Assembly (NCBI GenBank): GCA_022827245.1 | Contig: JAJDTI010000169.1 | Location: 1-64,000 of the forward strand | DNA: 64,000 bases | From: Pseudomonadales bacterium | GTDB taxonomy: Bacteria; Pseudomonadota; Gammaproteobacteria; Pseudomonadales; Azotimanducaceae | Direction of reading: 5' to 3' | Shown: in pieces, positions 27,840 to 36,550 of the stretch | Layout: every line of letters begins with the position of its first letter | Position numbering within the stretch: the stretch's first letter is position 1 | Translations under genes and position numbers: made by a program | The notes under the pieces: generated by a model | What the model was told of the DNA's origin: nothing | Database searches by the model: none | What the model saw: the letters and a program-made list of their open reading frames with translations, nothing else

Positions 27840-29114
27840 ATGAACACGGCACGGCCCGTGCCGCGGGTGACGCATCCCTTCGACGTGGGGGTGACCCTGC
27901 CCGGCAGCAAGTCGATCGCGCTGCGGCAACTGCTGATTTCCGCGCTTGCCGACGCACCGACGACCCTGCTCGGCGTACCGCGTTGCGACGACGTCGAGGA
28001 CATGACGGCGGCGCTGCGGGCGCTCGGCGTAGAAGTCGTCGAAACGGGCCCGTCCCGCATCGCGGTCGACCCGCCGGGCTCGCTTGCGACCGGAGAGATC
28101 GAGATCCGGCTCCGGCTCAGCGGGGTCTCGATGCGGCTGCTGCTCGCCGCCGCAGCGCTGCGGCCCGACCTGACGCGGCTCGACGGGCGCGCGCCGCTGC
28201 GTGCCCGGCCCAATCACGACATGGTCGACGCGCTCACCGAACTCGGTTGCGAGGCCGTCGCCAGGGATGGCGGCCACCTGCCAATCTCCATACGGGGGCC
28301 GGCCGCCTACGCCCGGCAAGTGAGCGTCGGCACTAGGGTGACGAGCCAGCATCTCTCCGGCCTCCTGCTGGTCGCCCCGCGACTGCCGGATGGCCTGTCG
28401 CTCCACCTGAAGGACGATCTCGTGTCGGCGCCCTACGTGGACCTCACGCGCAGCGAGATGGCCCGCCGCGGCGTCGACGTGGAGAGCTCCGGTACGCGGT
28501 CGCTCCGGGTGGCGCACCAGGCCTACGCCGGCGGCACGGTGACGATCGAGGGGGACGCATCGGCGGCCACGTACCACGCGGCCCTCGCCACGCTGCACCG
28601 GTCCACCGTGCGTATCGACAACCTCGGCGCGTCCACGGCCCAGGGCGATTTCGCGTTCTTCGACCTGTGCGAACGACTCGGGGCGTCCGTGGAAGCATCG
28701 GGTCAGGCAGTCACCATCCATGGTCCCGACAGCCTGCGTCCGCTCGACCACGTGGACATGGAGGCCATGCCCGACGCGGCGCCCACGCTCATGGCGATGG
28801 CGCCCTTCCTGCCGGAACCGGTCCGCGTCACCGGGCTCGGGACCCTGCGGCACAAGGAGTGCGACCGCATCGCCTGTCCGGCAGGCGAGTTGCGCAAGGC
28901 CGGTGTGACCGTCGAGGAAGGGCCGGACTGGATCGCCATCGCCCCGGCTTCCACGCCCCGACCGACCCGCTTCGAGACCTTCGACGACCACCGCATGGCC
29001 ATGGCCTTCGCGGTCTTCGCGAGCAGGGTCGGTGGCTGCGAGATCCTCGACCCGGGCTGCGTCTCCAAGACGTACGCGGACTTCTGGCGGGACTTCGACG
29101 CCATGTACGAGTAG
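27840..29114 (+). CDS. EPSP-synthase-like enolpyruvyl transferase
   Basis: 424 residues. The EPSP synthase frame is recognisable: TLPGSKSIALRQLLISAL (PEP-binding SKS), VTSQHLSGLLL, GDASAATYHAALA, LRHKECDRI and FDDHRMAMAFAV. Deviations from AroA are marked: the GNAGTAMR motif is LSGVSMRLL preceded by RLR, SNR after SKS is ALR, and KESDR is HKECDR. The enzyme transfers enolpyruvyl from PEP to shikimate-3-phosphate in the main pathway. Here the altered shikimate and PEP loops and the pairing with an aminotransferase suggest a specialised or secondary-metabolism copy, or a class-insensitive AroA. Whether the genome has another aroA cannot be told. Confidence 0.83.
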   Translation: MNTARPVPRVTHPFDVGVTLPGSKSIALRQLLISALADAPTTLLGVPRCDDVEDMTAALRALGVEVVETGPSRIAVDPPGSLATGEIEIRLRLSGVSMRLLLAAAALRPDLTRLDGRAPLRARPNHDMVDALTELGCEAVARDGGHLPISIRGPAAYARQVSVGTRVTSQHLSGLLLVAPRLPDGLSLHLKDDLVSAPYVDLTRSEMARRGVDVESSGTRSLRVAHQAYAGGTVTIEGDASAATYHAALATLHRSTVRIDNLGASTAQGDFAFFDLCERLGASVEASGQAVTIHGPDSLRPLDHVDMEAMPDAAPTLMAMAPFLPEPVRVTGLGTLRHKECDRIACPAGELRKAGVTVEEGPDWIAIAPASTPRPTRFETFDDHRMAMAFAVFASRVGGCEILDPGCVSKTYADFWRDFDAMYE

Positions 29115-29132
29115 TTCGTCCCTGTCCGTACG

Positions 29133-29166
29133 CCGTCGCATACGCGATCCGCGATGGACGCGACGG
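29133..29166. terminator. Hairpin between EPSP-synthase-like gene and hicA
   Basis: CCGTCGC at 29133-29139 pairs with GCGACGG at 29160-29166, with a 20-base loop that includes a smaller CGCGATCCGCG palindrome. It fills the gap between two convergent stop codons. No T-tract, so a weak call. Confidence 0.35.
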
Positions 29167-29373
29167 TCATTCGTCGTCGCTCCCACGAACGGGTTCGACC
29201 ACACCGGCAGTTCTCAGGAAGTCCGAGATATCGCGAATGGTCTCGCGTCCGGTTTGCGGCCCCGGACGTGGACGGTGAACGACGATCCGCTCGTTGCCCT
29301 TCCTCAAGCGGACTCTCGACCCCTTGCGTTTCTGGACTTCCACCCCGTAATGCTCCAACGCGCTGACTACCAC
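29167..29373 (-). CDS. hicA: HicA-like toxin, probably degenerate
   Basis: About 68 residues from a GTG at 29373; the original start may have been a few codons upstream (LRWQ). VVSALEHYGVEVQKRKGSRVRLRKG and RETIRDISDFLRTAGVV, in outline, match HicA, a small double-stranded-RNA-binding-fold mRNA interferase. The catalytic His of the GSH motif is Arg here (KGSR), so activity is doubtful. Its antitoxin gene should be adjacent but only an 8-codon stub remains just upstream. It converges on the EPSP-synthase-like gene. Confidence 0.65.
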   Translation of the reverse strand: MVVSALEHYGVEVQKRKGSRVRLRKGNERIVVHRPRPGPQTGRETIRDISDFLRTAGVVEPVRGSDDE

Positions 29374-29387
29374 TTGCCACCTGAGGT

Positions 29388-29414
29388 CTAGACGTACCCC
29401 CTGTACTCCATCAT
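29388..29414 (-). pseudogene. HicB start stub (MMEYRGYV then stop)
   Basis: Behind AGGAGG, ATGATG starts MMEYRGYV and then meets TAG. The first residues match the opening MEYKGYL of the HicB-like gene at 34063-34302, which has a similar ribosome site. The rest of the antitoxin is gone, and the HicA frame begins 15 bases later. I read this as the scar of a deletion that removed HicB. Confidence 0.5.
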
Positions 29415-29584
29415 GCTCCACTCCCTCCTGCCCGACATGCCGAACCGTAGTGTTCCGACTCTGTTCGCGCTGTGGCACCACTCTCAGTAATGCCTCCTTC
29501 GCCGGGCTTCCGAGCCGGTAATCGGGAGATCGAGCGCGCCTGTCCGTGACGGGCGGGCGATCTTTCGGGTCGCCAACCGCGTGC

Positions 29585-29590
29585 CATAAT
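29585..29590 (+). promoter_or_regulatory. Candidate -10 box (CATAAT)
   Basis: CATAAT, 49 bases upstream of the DUF3604 start, inside the 224-base gap 29415-29638. No other feature is seen in that gap. Confidence 0.35.
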
Positions 29591-29638
29591 CCGGCCCAAG
29601 TCCCGCGTCCGCAGCGCGTCTCCCCGGGAGTTCCCCTC

Positions 29639-32185
29639 ATGCCTCGCCGACCCGGCCACCGTCTCGTGGCATTCGTCCTGACCGTGTTGCTGGCGACCGG
29701 GGCGGCCGCGCAGCGCGCGGACTACCTCGACGCCGACCTGCGCGCCCGCGTGGAACAACTGAAGGCCGAGGTTGCCGCACGACCGACCGACGCGAGCACG
29801 GTCCGTGAGCGGACCGATGTCCTGTGGGACTGGCTGAACGCGTTCTCCATGACCGGCGGCTACATGCCAGTCAACCTGACGACCGTCGCCCGCCGCCCCG
29901 CGCCCGCGAGCCCCGCCGTCATCGACGCTTTCATAGGCGAGCTGACCGTTCTCGACGAGCGGCCCGAAGCCCTCGGAGAGCTCAGCGCCGACACCGGGCC
30001 CTTCGAAGCTCGTACCCGGGCCACGTTCACGCAGACCTGGGCGGTCGGCACGCAGGAAGTCGCTCCTGGCGGCGGTATCGCGGTCACCCGTCACTTCATG
30101 GGGAACCACGGGGCCTTCCAGACGGACCAGCCGCGCGGCGATGGTCTCGTGACCATCTCGAGTTCCAACGCGTCGGCGCGGTTCGTCGCGGGCAAGGCGC
30201 CCGTCGCCGGCATGCACGGCGGCTTTCGCGGGGCGGCGCCGGTACTTTTCTTTCGCCTCGCCGAGGGCGGGCTCGGGCCCGGCGACACGGTTACGGTCAC
30301 CTACGGCGACCGCACCGGCGGCGGACGCGGGCTGCTGATGCCGAGCTTCTCCAGCGACCGGATGGCCTTCCCGCTCTACCTCGCCTTCGAGGAGGGCGGG
30401 CACCTCTTCTCCCTGCCGATCCAGCCCATCCGCGTCACGGGCACGGAACTCGCCGGCGTGCACGGCTTCGCGCCCTCGGTGGTGCGCCCCGGAGCATCGT
30501 TCGACCTCGCCGTGCGCGCGGAGGACCGCTACTACAACCGGGCGAAGGGGCCCTACCCGGCCTGGCACGTCTACGCCAACGGCGAACGCATCGGCGAAAT
30601 CGCCGCCGGCGAAGACCCCATCGTCGTGCTCCGCGACGTGCGTTTCGATGCACCGGGGGTCTATCGCATCACCATCGCCTCCGCCGACGGCAGCATCGCC
30701 GGCGTCGCGAATCCCATCCTCGTCTCCCCGGACGCTTCCCCCGTCTACTGGGGTGACACCCACGGCCACTCCGGCTTCGCCGAAGGGATCGGCACGCCGG
30801 ACAAGTTCATGACCTGGGCGAAGGAAGACGCCCGGCTCGACTTCGTAACCCACTCCGAACACGACATCTGGACCGACGACTTCGAGTGGGAGGTCATGAA
30901 ACGCAACGTCGCGACCTACTCCGAAGAAGGGCGCTTCATCGCCTATCTCGGCTACGAGTGGAGCACGCGGAACCTGTTCGGCGGACACCACAACGTGCTC
31001 TTCCGCACGCCCGAGGACCGCCTGCGGGTCCCGACCCAGTACTTCCCGACGCTATCGGACCTGTACGCGGGACTGCGCAACCTCCACGACCCGGCGGACG
31101 TGGTGGTGATCCCCCACGCGCACCAGTCGGGCAACTACCGCCTGAACGATCCGAAGCTGCAGCCGCTCGTCGAGATCATGTCGCAGCACGGCGCGTTCGA
31201 GTGGTTCGGCCAGGCGTACCTGCGCCAAGGACACCAGGTCGGCTTCACGGCGGCGAGCGACAACCACCTGGCCCAGCCCGGCTACACGGCCCCGCGCGGC
31301 GGCGGCCTGGCACAGCGCGGCGGCCTGGGCGGGGTACTCGCGGAGGAGTTGTCCCGAGACGCCCTGTTCGACTCCCTGAAGGCGGCGCGGGCGTACGCGA
31401 CCACGGGCGACCGCATCATCCTGCAGGCGACGGTGAACGGCGCCGCGATGGGGCAACGCGTGCCGTTCGCCGCCCAGCGCCACATCGCCGGCCGGGTCAT
31501 CGGCACGGGACCCATCGACACGGTGACCGTCGTCAGGAACGGCGAGGATATCTGGCAGATGGACTACGCCACCGCGGACCAGGACGGCCCCCTGCAGGAA
31601 AGTGAGACGTTCCATCTCACGTTCGCCTCGCCCTCGGTCCCCAAGCACCGGGGCGACAATCCCCGCGGCTGGCGCCCCTGGCGCGGGACGCTCGAGGTGA
31701 CCGGCGCGCAACTCGCGGCAGTCACACCGACCGACTTCTTCAACCCGGACATGCAGCGCATGCAGGCCGGCGCCGACGGCGTCGTCCACTTCGCCACCAT
31801 CACGCGGGGGGACACCAGTTCACTGCGGCTGACGCTCAGCGGCATCGAACGCGACGCGCGCGTGCGGCTGGTGCTCGAAGCCGGCGACGAGACCGGCGGC
31901 GGCCCGCCGATCTTCCGCCTGCCCGCGACCGTGCCCGTGTCGACGGTGGATCTGCCCCTTGCCGAGCTGAGCGACGGCACGATACGGCGGACGCTGCCGT
32001 TCGACATCTACGAGGACACCGTGACGCTACGTCGGCTGGTCACGGACGGACCCGACGACGTCCGTTTCGAAGTCGACGACACCGGGACGATCCAGGGCGA
32101 TCACTACTACGTGCGGGTCACGCAGGTGAACGACGCGTCGGCGTGGTCGAGCCCGGTCTGGGTGGGGGGGTATCCGAGCCGGTAG
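29639..32185 (+). CDS. Secreted DUF3604 protein (PHP-like metal site)
   Basis: 848 residues from the ATG at 29639 (ribosome site GGGAG), with a signal peptide ending at AAAQ (about residue 25). The N-terminal ~370 residues are beta-rich; from about 375 comes the DUF3604 core: VYWGDTHGHSGFAEGIG, DFVTHSEHDIW, VIPHAHQSGNY and FTAASDNHLAQPG. These His/Asp clusters resemble a PHP-type polynuclear metal site. The family is common in marine Gammaproteobacteria and its reaction is not established; a periplasmic phosphoesterase-like role is inference. It stands alone between a degraded hic locus and the AlbA_2 regulator. Confidence 0.88.
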   Translation: MPRRPGHRLVAFVLTVLLATGAAAQRADYLDADLRARVEQLKAEVAARPTDASTVRERTDVLWDWLNAFSMTGGYMPVNLTTVARRPAPASPAVIDAFIGELTVLDERPEALGELSADTGPFEARTRATFTQTWAVGTQEVAPGGGIAVTRHFMGNHGAFQTDQPRGDGLVTISSSNASARFVAGKAPVAGMHGGFRGAAPVLFFRLAEGGLGPGDTVTVTYGDRTGGGRGLLMPSFSSDRMAFPLYLAFEEGGHLFSLPIQPIRVTGTELAGVHGFAPSVVRPGASFDLAVRAEDRYYNRAKGPYPAWHVYANGERIGEIAAGEDPIVVLRDVRFDAPGVYRITIASADGSIAGVANPILVSPDASPVYWGDTHGHSGFAEGIGTPDKFMTWAKEDARLDFVTHSEHDIWTDDFEWEVMKRNVATYSEEGRFIAYLGYEWSTRNLFGGHHNVLFRTPEDRLRVPTQYFPTLSDLYAGLRNLHDPADVVVIPHAHQSGNYRLNDPKLQPLVEIMSQHGAFEWFGQAYLRQGHQVGFTAASDNHLAQPGYTAPRGGGLAQRGGLGGVLAEELSRDALFDSLKAARAYATTGDRIILQATVNGAAMGQRVPFAAQRHIAGRVIGTGPIDTVTVVRNGEDIWQMDYATADQDGPLQESETFHLTFASPSVPKHRGDNPRGWRPWRGTLEVTGAQLAAVTPTDFFNPDMQRMQAGADGVVHFATITRGDTSSLRLTLSGIERDARVRLVLEAGDETGGGPPIFRLPATVPVSTVDLPLAELSDGTIRRTLPFDIYEDTVTLRRLVTDGPDDVRFEVDDTGTIQGDHYYVRVTQVNDASAWSSPVWVGGYPSR

Positions 32186-32237
32186 TCCCGAGGCAGGCGT
32201 CACGCCCGCAGGAAGCGCGAGCGGGTTTCTCGATTTA

Positions 32238-32295
32238 CTCGGAAGATAACTCTGAAGCCTTCCGTCCGCACTTTGCTTCAGAGTAAACTTCCGAG
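32238..32295. promoter_or_regulatory. Operator-like inverted repeat at the AlbA_2 gene start
   Basis: Two 21-base arms, 32238-32258 and 32275-32295, are inverted copies with only two mismatches: each reads CTCGGAAG, a variable triplet (ATA or TTT), then ACTCTGAAGC. The spacer is 16 bases. The right arm ends two bases before the ATG at 32298. Each arm is lower in GC than the flanks. The position suits autorepression by the DNA-binding protein encoded next, or control of translation by an mRNA hairpin that would hide the start codon. Confidence 0.7.
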
Positions 32296-32297
32296 CT

Positions 32298-33710
32298 ATG
32301 GATCTCACCGAGCTCCTCCGCCACCACGAAGGCAAGACCCTCGAGTTCAAGCGCGACCTCTCGTCGCCGAGAGCCCTGGTCCGGTCGGCGGTCGCGTTCG
32401 CCAACACGTCCGGCGGAACGATCCTGGTCGGCGTCGAAGACGGCTCGCGCAACGTGCTCGGCGTTGCCGACCCCCTGGCCGACGAAGCGCGGGTCGCGAG
32501 CCTGATCGCCGACCGCGTCTCGCCCCAACTGGTGCCCGACGTCGAGCTGCTGCGCCATAGGGACCGACTCGTCCTCGCGGTGCGGGTCCACCCCAGCGGC
32601 AGGCGCCCGCACTACCTCGGCGACGCGCCCGAGACCGGCGCCTACGTGCGGGTGGGTTCCACGAACAGGAGGGCGGACACGGACCTTATCGCGGAGATGC
32701 GGCGCTTCGCCCTCGGCCAGTCGTTCGACGAGCAACCCGTTCCCGAACTCGACCCGGAAGCGCTCGACTTCCGCGTCGCTGCCGACTCCTTTTCCGGGTT
32801 CCGAAAGCTGACGGAGGGTGACCTCGACACCCTCGGGCTGTGCACGACGGACCAGGGCCGGCGCGTCCCCACCGTCGGCGGCCTGCTCCTGTTCGGCCGG
32901 GACCGGTTCACCCGGTTCCCCGACGCTTGGATCCAGGCGGGCCGGTTCGCCGGGACCGACAGGGCGCAGATCCTGGATCGGGTCGAACTCAGGATGCCGC
33001 TGCCGGAGGCGATTCCCGCGGCGGTAGCGTTCATCGAGAGGCACCTGGCCGCCGGCATCGACATCGGCCACGTGCACGCGCAGCCGCGGTGGTCGCTACC
33101 GCCGGTGGCAGTCCGCGAAGCTCTCGTCAACGCCGTGGCGCACGCGGACTACTCGCAGCGCGGCGCTCCGCTGCGCGTGTCGATCTTCGCGGACCGCCTC
33201 GAGGTGGAGAACCCCGGGCTGCTGCCGTTCGGGCTGACGCTGGGGGACCTGCCCCGTGGCGTCTCCAAGCTCCGCAACCGGGTGATCGGGCGCGTGTTCC
33301 ACGAGCTTCGACTCGTCGAGCAGTGGGGCAGCGGCGTGCAGCGGATGCTGGCGGCCTGCCGCGACATGGAGCTTCCGACACCCGTCTGGGAAGAGGTCGG
33401 CAACCGGCTGCGGGTGACGATGCGACGTCTCGAAGGGGCGCCTTCGGTCCGCGACGGCTCGGAGGCCTACGTCGCCCCGCCCGCCAGGATTCCTCACCGC
33501 CCCGTATCCGTGCACAAGACCGACCAGGCCATTCTCGCCGCGCTGATCGGGCCGGACGGCCTCGGTACCCGTCAGATCTCGGAGGCCATCGGGCTCTCGA
33601 CGCGCGCGACGCGCACCCGCCTCAAGAACCTCGTCCAGCGGGGCCTGGTGGTGGAGATCGGACAAGGGCCGCACGATCCCGGGCGGAGGTACTTCAGGGC
33701 GCGATCCTGA
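32298..33710 (+). CDS. AlbA_2 (Schlafen-type) DNA-binding / GHKL ATPase-like regulator
   Basis: 470 residues. Residues 1-120 are an AlbA_2/Schlafen-AAA-type domain (EGKTLEFKRDLSSP, FANTSGGTILVGVED). Residues about 270-380 resemble the HATPase_c_4 module of RecG-like ATP-binding regulators (VREALVNAVAHADYSQRG, IFADRLEVENPG, RNRVIGRVFHELRLVEQWGSG). The last ~70 residues are a winged helix (GTRQISEAIGLSTRATRTRLKNL). Such proteins are treated as transcription regulators, but the targets are rarely known. The start ATG directly abuts a long inverted repeat, strongly suggesting autoregulation. No partner gene is adjacent, so it may act alone or in trans. Confidence 0.85.
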   Translation: MDLTELLRHHEGKTLEFKRDLSSPRALVRSAVAFANTSGGTILVGVEDGSRNVLGVADPLADEARVASLIADRVSPQLVPDVELLRHRDRLVLAVRVHPSGRRPHYLGDAPETGAYVRVGSTNRRADTDLIAEMRRFALGQSFDEQPVPELDPEALDFRVAADSFSGFRKLTEGDLDTLGLCTTDQGRRVPTVGGLLLFGRDRFTRFPDAWIQAGRFAGTDRAQILDRVELRMPLPEAIPAAVAFIERHLAAGIDIGHVHAQPRWSLPPVAVREALVNAVAHADYSQRGAPLRVSIFADRLEVENPGLLPFGLTLGDLPRGVSKLRNRVIGRVFHELRLVEQWGSGVQRMLAACRDMELPTPVWEEVGNRLRVTMRRLEGAPSVRDGSEAYVAPPARIPHRPVSVHKTDQAILAALIGPDGLGTRQISEAIGLSTRATRTRLKNLVQRGLVVEIGQGPHDPGRRYFRARS

Positions 33711-33845
33711 AGAGCACGAAAGGACTCCCTCGATCCCCTGTGATCGACGGCCGCCGCCGTGCCACGGGGGCGTGAATCTTCTGCGGTCAACTCCTCGAAA
33801 GCCCCCCGGGAGCCGGCGTTCACTCATCGTCAAACCCGCGATCGG

Positions 33846-34302
33846 TCACTTGACCATTTCTTGTCTTGCACGCTGTGGGCGGTCGTCCAATCCGGAATCC
33901 AGCTGCCCGCAACGCTCCCGCGCCAGCACCGAAAGGCAACGCCGTCGGGGACGCAAGTCAGGACGAATCGTCTTGAGGATCCAAGTGTTGATGCTGACCC
34001 GCTCCGCCTTGGCCGCAGCAACCACGGCCCCGTGCAGTTCGGATCCAAAGCCGGACATCGAGCTAGCCGGAGAAGGGTCCCCGAGGCTCGACCCCGTCCT
34101 CCTGGCACCAGTCGAGGTATTGGTCCACCGAGCGCTCGAACTCGCGGCGAAGTTCATGGGTGTCGGTCGCCTCGAACGTGGCGGTCGGATAAGGGCCGCT
34201 GTTCACGACCCTCCCATGCACGACCCCTGCCGAGTCGTCGTACTCGACCGAAGCGAGATAGCCCTTGTATTCCATCCTTCCCACTCCTTGGACCGGCGCC
34301 AT
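33846..34302 (-). pseudogene. hicB: HicB-like antitoxin, broken by stop codon and frameshift
   Basis: From the ATG at 34269 (MEYKGYLASVEYDDSAGVVHGRV; an in-frame start at 34302 exists) the HicB fold reads to EPRGPFSG and then TAG at 34063. Where HicB proteins have GPFSGK, the Lys codon AAG would become TAG by one change. Beyond it the C-terminal DNA-binding part continues, but in another frame from about 34041: ELHGAVVAAAKAERVSINTWILKTI, in outline, the usual helix of HicB ribbon-helix-helix domains. So one nonsense change and one indel have broken the gene. No hicA lies next to it. The 135 bases downstream (33711-33845) hold nothing recognisable. Confidence 0.75.
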
Positions 34303-34356
34303 GCGGGATCCGGATTCGATGATCCAGGCGACCGTCTGCCAGCCTCGGGCGAGTTG

Positions 34357-35349
34357 CTACGGCCTTGCTGGCCCGCAACCCGTGAACGCATCCACCGCCT
34401 GCCCGAACGGCAAGGTCGCGAGCCCCACCGGCGGGTCGCCCGCGGCCGCGAACTCGCGTATCCAGGCGGCGCTCTGCTCCGTGTCCCCGCCACCCGCGGG
34501 GAGTGCGATCTCGCCGAACGGCCGGTTGAAGTCGTCCCAGTGCACCGGGCGCGCGCAGCCGGCTCCAGTGGCCCCGACGATCTCCTCGACGTACGTCCGC
34601 GCGTGGTCCTTGCCGGGGATGCTGACACCGCCGATCCCCAGGTACACCACGTCCGCCGCCACGCCGTCGAGACCCCCTGCGACGTAACCGGCGCTTCCCT
34701 GCACCACCGCCGTGCCCGCCGGATGCTCCACCACGACGCTGTAGCTGCCCCCTTCCTTCCAGGCCCCGATCGGCGCGGGCGGCACCAGGGGCGTATCGAT
34801 GGTCCCCGGGATGGGCGGCCCGCCGTTCTCCATCGGCAGGTGGGCCGAACGGATCAGCGTGACCGCGAAGTCCCCGTACCGCTCCGTGCGCCGGTCCTCG
34901 ACCACCATGATCCGCGACTCGTCGACGCCCGCGCCGCGGGCCACGTTGGCGGTCGACTCGGAACCGAACACCGTCGCACCGGTCGCGAGGGCGACCTCGC
35001 CGACGTCCATCGCGTGATCGAAGTGCGAGTGGACGGCGGTGATCATGGCGAGCCCACGCAGACCCTCCGTCTCCACCATGCGGGCGATCTGCGCCGTGTC
35101 CGGATCGGCGATGCTCTCGAGGCCCTCGAACAGCGGGCGGCTGAAGAACCCGTCGATGAGCAGCTTCGTCTCGCCGTCGTCGAAGAGGAGCGTCGTGACG
35201 CCGTACCACGTCACCGACACGGCCGGGGCCTCTTCCCCTGGCGCCAGCACCGGGATACCGGCCAGTTTCTCCGCGGCCGGCGATGCCGCAGACGCGGTCC
35301 AGGCGGATGCCGTGACACACCAGGCCGCAAGTAAGCGGCGTGAACCCAT
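34357..35349 (-). CDS. Secreted metallo-beta-lactamase-fold hydrolase
   Basis: 330 residues from the ATG at 35349; ATG at 35361 is possible. The signal peptide (MGSRRLLAAWCVTASAWTASA) directs it to the periplasm. The zinc motif is AVHSHFDHAMD (HxHxDH), with a further His in LIRSAHLPMENG and an Asp-rich turn YLGIGGVSIPG before the C-terminal His in RPVHWDDFNRP. The lineage is UlaG/Zn-hydrolase-like rather than a true beta-lactamase. The substrate is unknown. It is divergent from the dehydrogenase gene across 154 bases. Confidence 0.85.
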   Translation of the reverse strand: MGSRRLLAAWCVTASAWTASAASPAAEKLAGIPVLAPGEEAPAVSVTWYGVTTLLFDDGETKLLIDGFFSRPLFEGLESIADPDTAQIARMVETEGLRGLAMITAVHSHFDHAMDVGEVALATGATVFGSESTANVARGAGVDESRIMVVEDRRTERYGDFAVTLIRSAHLPMENGGPPIPGTIDTPLVPPAPIGAWKEGGSYSVVVEHPAGTAVVQGSAGYVAGGLDGVAADVVYLGIGGVSIPGKDHARTYVEEIVGATGAGCARPVHWDDFNRPFGEIALPAGGGDTEQSAAWIREFAAAGDPPVGLATLPFGQAVDAFTGCGPARP

Positions 35350-35463
35350 TGCCCTCTCCATATGTCCCATCACTGCCGAGAGTCTGGACGAGAACTTCCC
35401 GACCCGGCAAGCGTCGGTCACTTGTCTACGGCCAAGCCGGCCACGCCGGTGCGCCCGGTCGTC

Positions 35464-35469
35464 CATAAT
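35464..35469 (+). promoter_or_regulatory. Candidate -10 box (CATAAT)
   Basis: CATAAT, 35 bases upstream of the zinc dehydrogenase ATG and within the divergent gap shared with the metallo-beta-lactamase-fold gene. The -35 is not clear. Confidence 0.4.
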
Positions 35470-35503
35470 GCGCCGGAGCCGCAACCACGTGGGAGCCACT
35501 GCC

Positions 35504-36550
35504 ATGCCATCGACCGCCCGCGCCGCGCGCTGGACCTCGGAGCGCACCATCGAAGTCGGCGACAAGCCGGTTCGCGACCCCGGACCCGACGAGGTGCGCG
35601 TCGCCGTCGGCAGCGCCGGCATCTGCGGGTCGGACCTGCACTTCTACCGCGGCGAGTTCCCCGCCACGCCCGGCATCACGCCCGGGCACGAGTTCGGCGG
35701 CACGGTGGAGGCGGTCGGCGCCCACGTGCGCCACGTGCGCGAGGGCGACCTCGTCGGCGTCGAACCGCTGCTGCGCTGCGGACTGTGCCCGTTCTGCCTG
35801 TCCGGCGACTACCACGTCTGCAACGACCGGGGCCTCGTGGGCCAGGCGGTGGACGGCGGCATGTCCGAGTCGGCGACGGTGCCCGGCAACACCGTCTTTC
35901 CGGCGCCGGGCGGACTCGACGCCGAGAGCGTCGCCCTGGCGGAGCCGCTCGCCTGCTCCGTGCACGGCTTCGAGAAGGTGAAGCTGCGCGGACACGAGAC
36001 GGTCTTCATCGTGGGGGCCGGAAGCATCGGCCTGACCGGGATCCTGGCGGCGCGCGCCTGCGGCGCCCGGGCCATCGTCCTCGCGCGGCACCCCCACCAG
36101 CAGGAGGCCGCGCGGCGGCTCGGCGCGGTCGAGGTGATCGGCGACGACGACGCCGGGAAGGAGCGCATGCAGGAGCTCGCCCGGACCCACGCGGTGGACG
36201 TGGCCGTGGAAACCGTCGGCGGCACTGCGGACACGCTCATCACCGCGCAGCGGGTCGTGCGACCGAAGGGCCGCGTCGTCCTGCTCGGCATCTTCACCGA
36301 AACGCGCACCAGCATCGACCCCCTCCACCTCGCCATCAACGAGGTGGAAGTCGTCGGCGCGGTGACCTACGCGGCCAGCGACGGCCACGCGGACTACGCG
36401 ATGGCCCTGGACATCGTCGCCGACTACGCCGACGCCGCCCGGTCGCTCGTCACCCACCGTTTCGCGCTCGACGACGCGGAGCGGGCGTTCGACACCGCCG
36501 TCGACAAGTCGACCCGATCCATCAAGGTGCACATCCAGCCGCGTGGCTGA
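35504..36550 (+). CDS. Zinc-dependent medium-chain dehydrogenase (sorbitol/threonine DH-like)
   Basis: 348 residues from the ATG at 35504 (ribosome site GGGAG). Catalytic zinc ligands are in GICGSDLHFYRG and TPGHEFGGTVEAVG; the structural zinc loop is CGLCPFCLSGDYHVC. The cofactor fold is VFIVGAGSIGLTGILAARACGARAIV, in outline. These enzymes oxidise polyols, secondary alcohols or threonine with NAD(P). The Phe-Tyr-Arg-Gly stretch after Asp-Leu-His is typical for the sorbitol/threonine branch. It overlaps the MFS exporter gene by 8 bases, suggesting that the product or substrate is transported. Confidence 0.9.
   Translation: MPSTARAARWTSERTIEVGDKPVRDPGPDEVRVAVGSAGICGSDLHFYRGEFPATPGITPGHEFGGTVEAVGAHVRHVREGDLVGVEPLLRCGLCPFCLSGDYHVCNDRGLVGQAVDGGMSESATVPGNTVFPAPGGLDAESVALAEPLACSVHGFEKVKLRGHETVFIVGAGSIGLTGILAARACGARAIVLARHPHQQEAARRLGAVEVIGDDDAGKERMQELARTHAVDVAVETVGGTADTLITAQRVVRPKGRVVLLGIFTETRTSIDPLHLAINEVEVVGAVTYAASDGHADYAMALDIVADYADAARSLVTHRFALDDAERAFDTAVDKSTRSIKVHIQPRG

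Noticed and set aside
25409-28213. LLM oxidoreductase extended to 934 residues
   Set aside because: The extension is antisense to the aminotransferase gene; the family start is at 26485.
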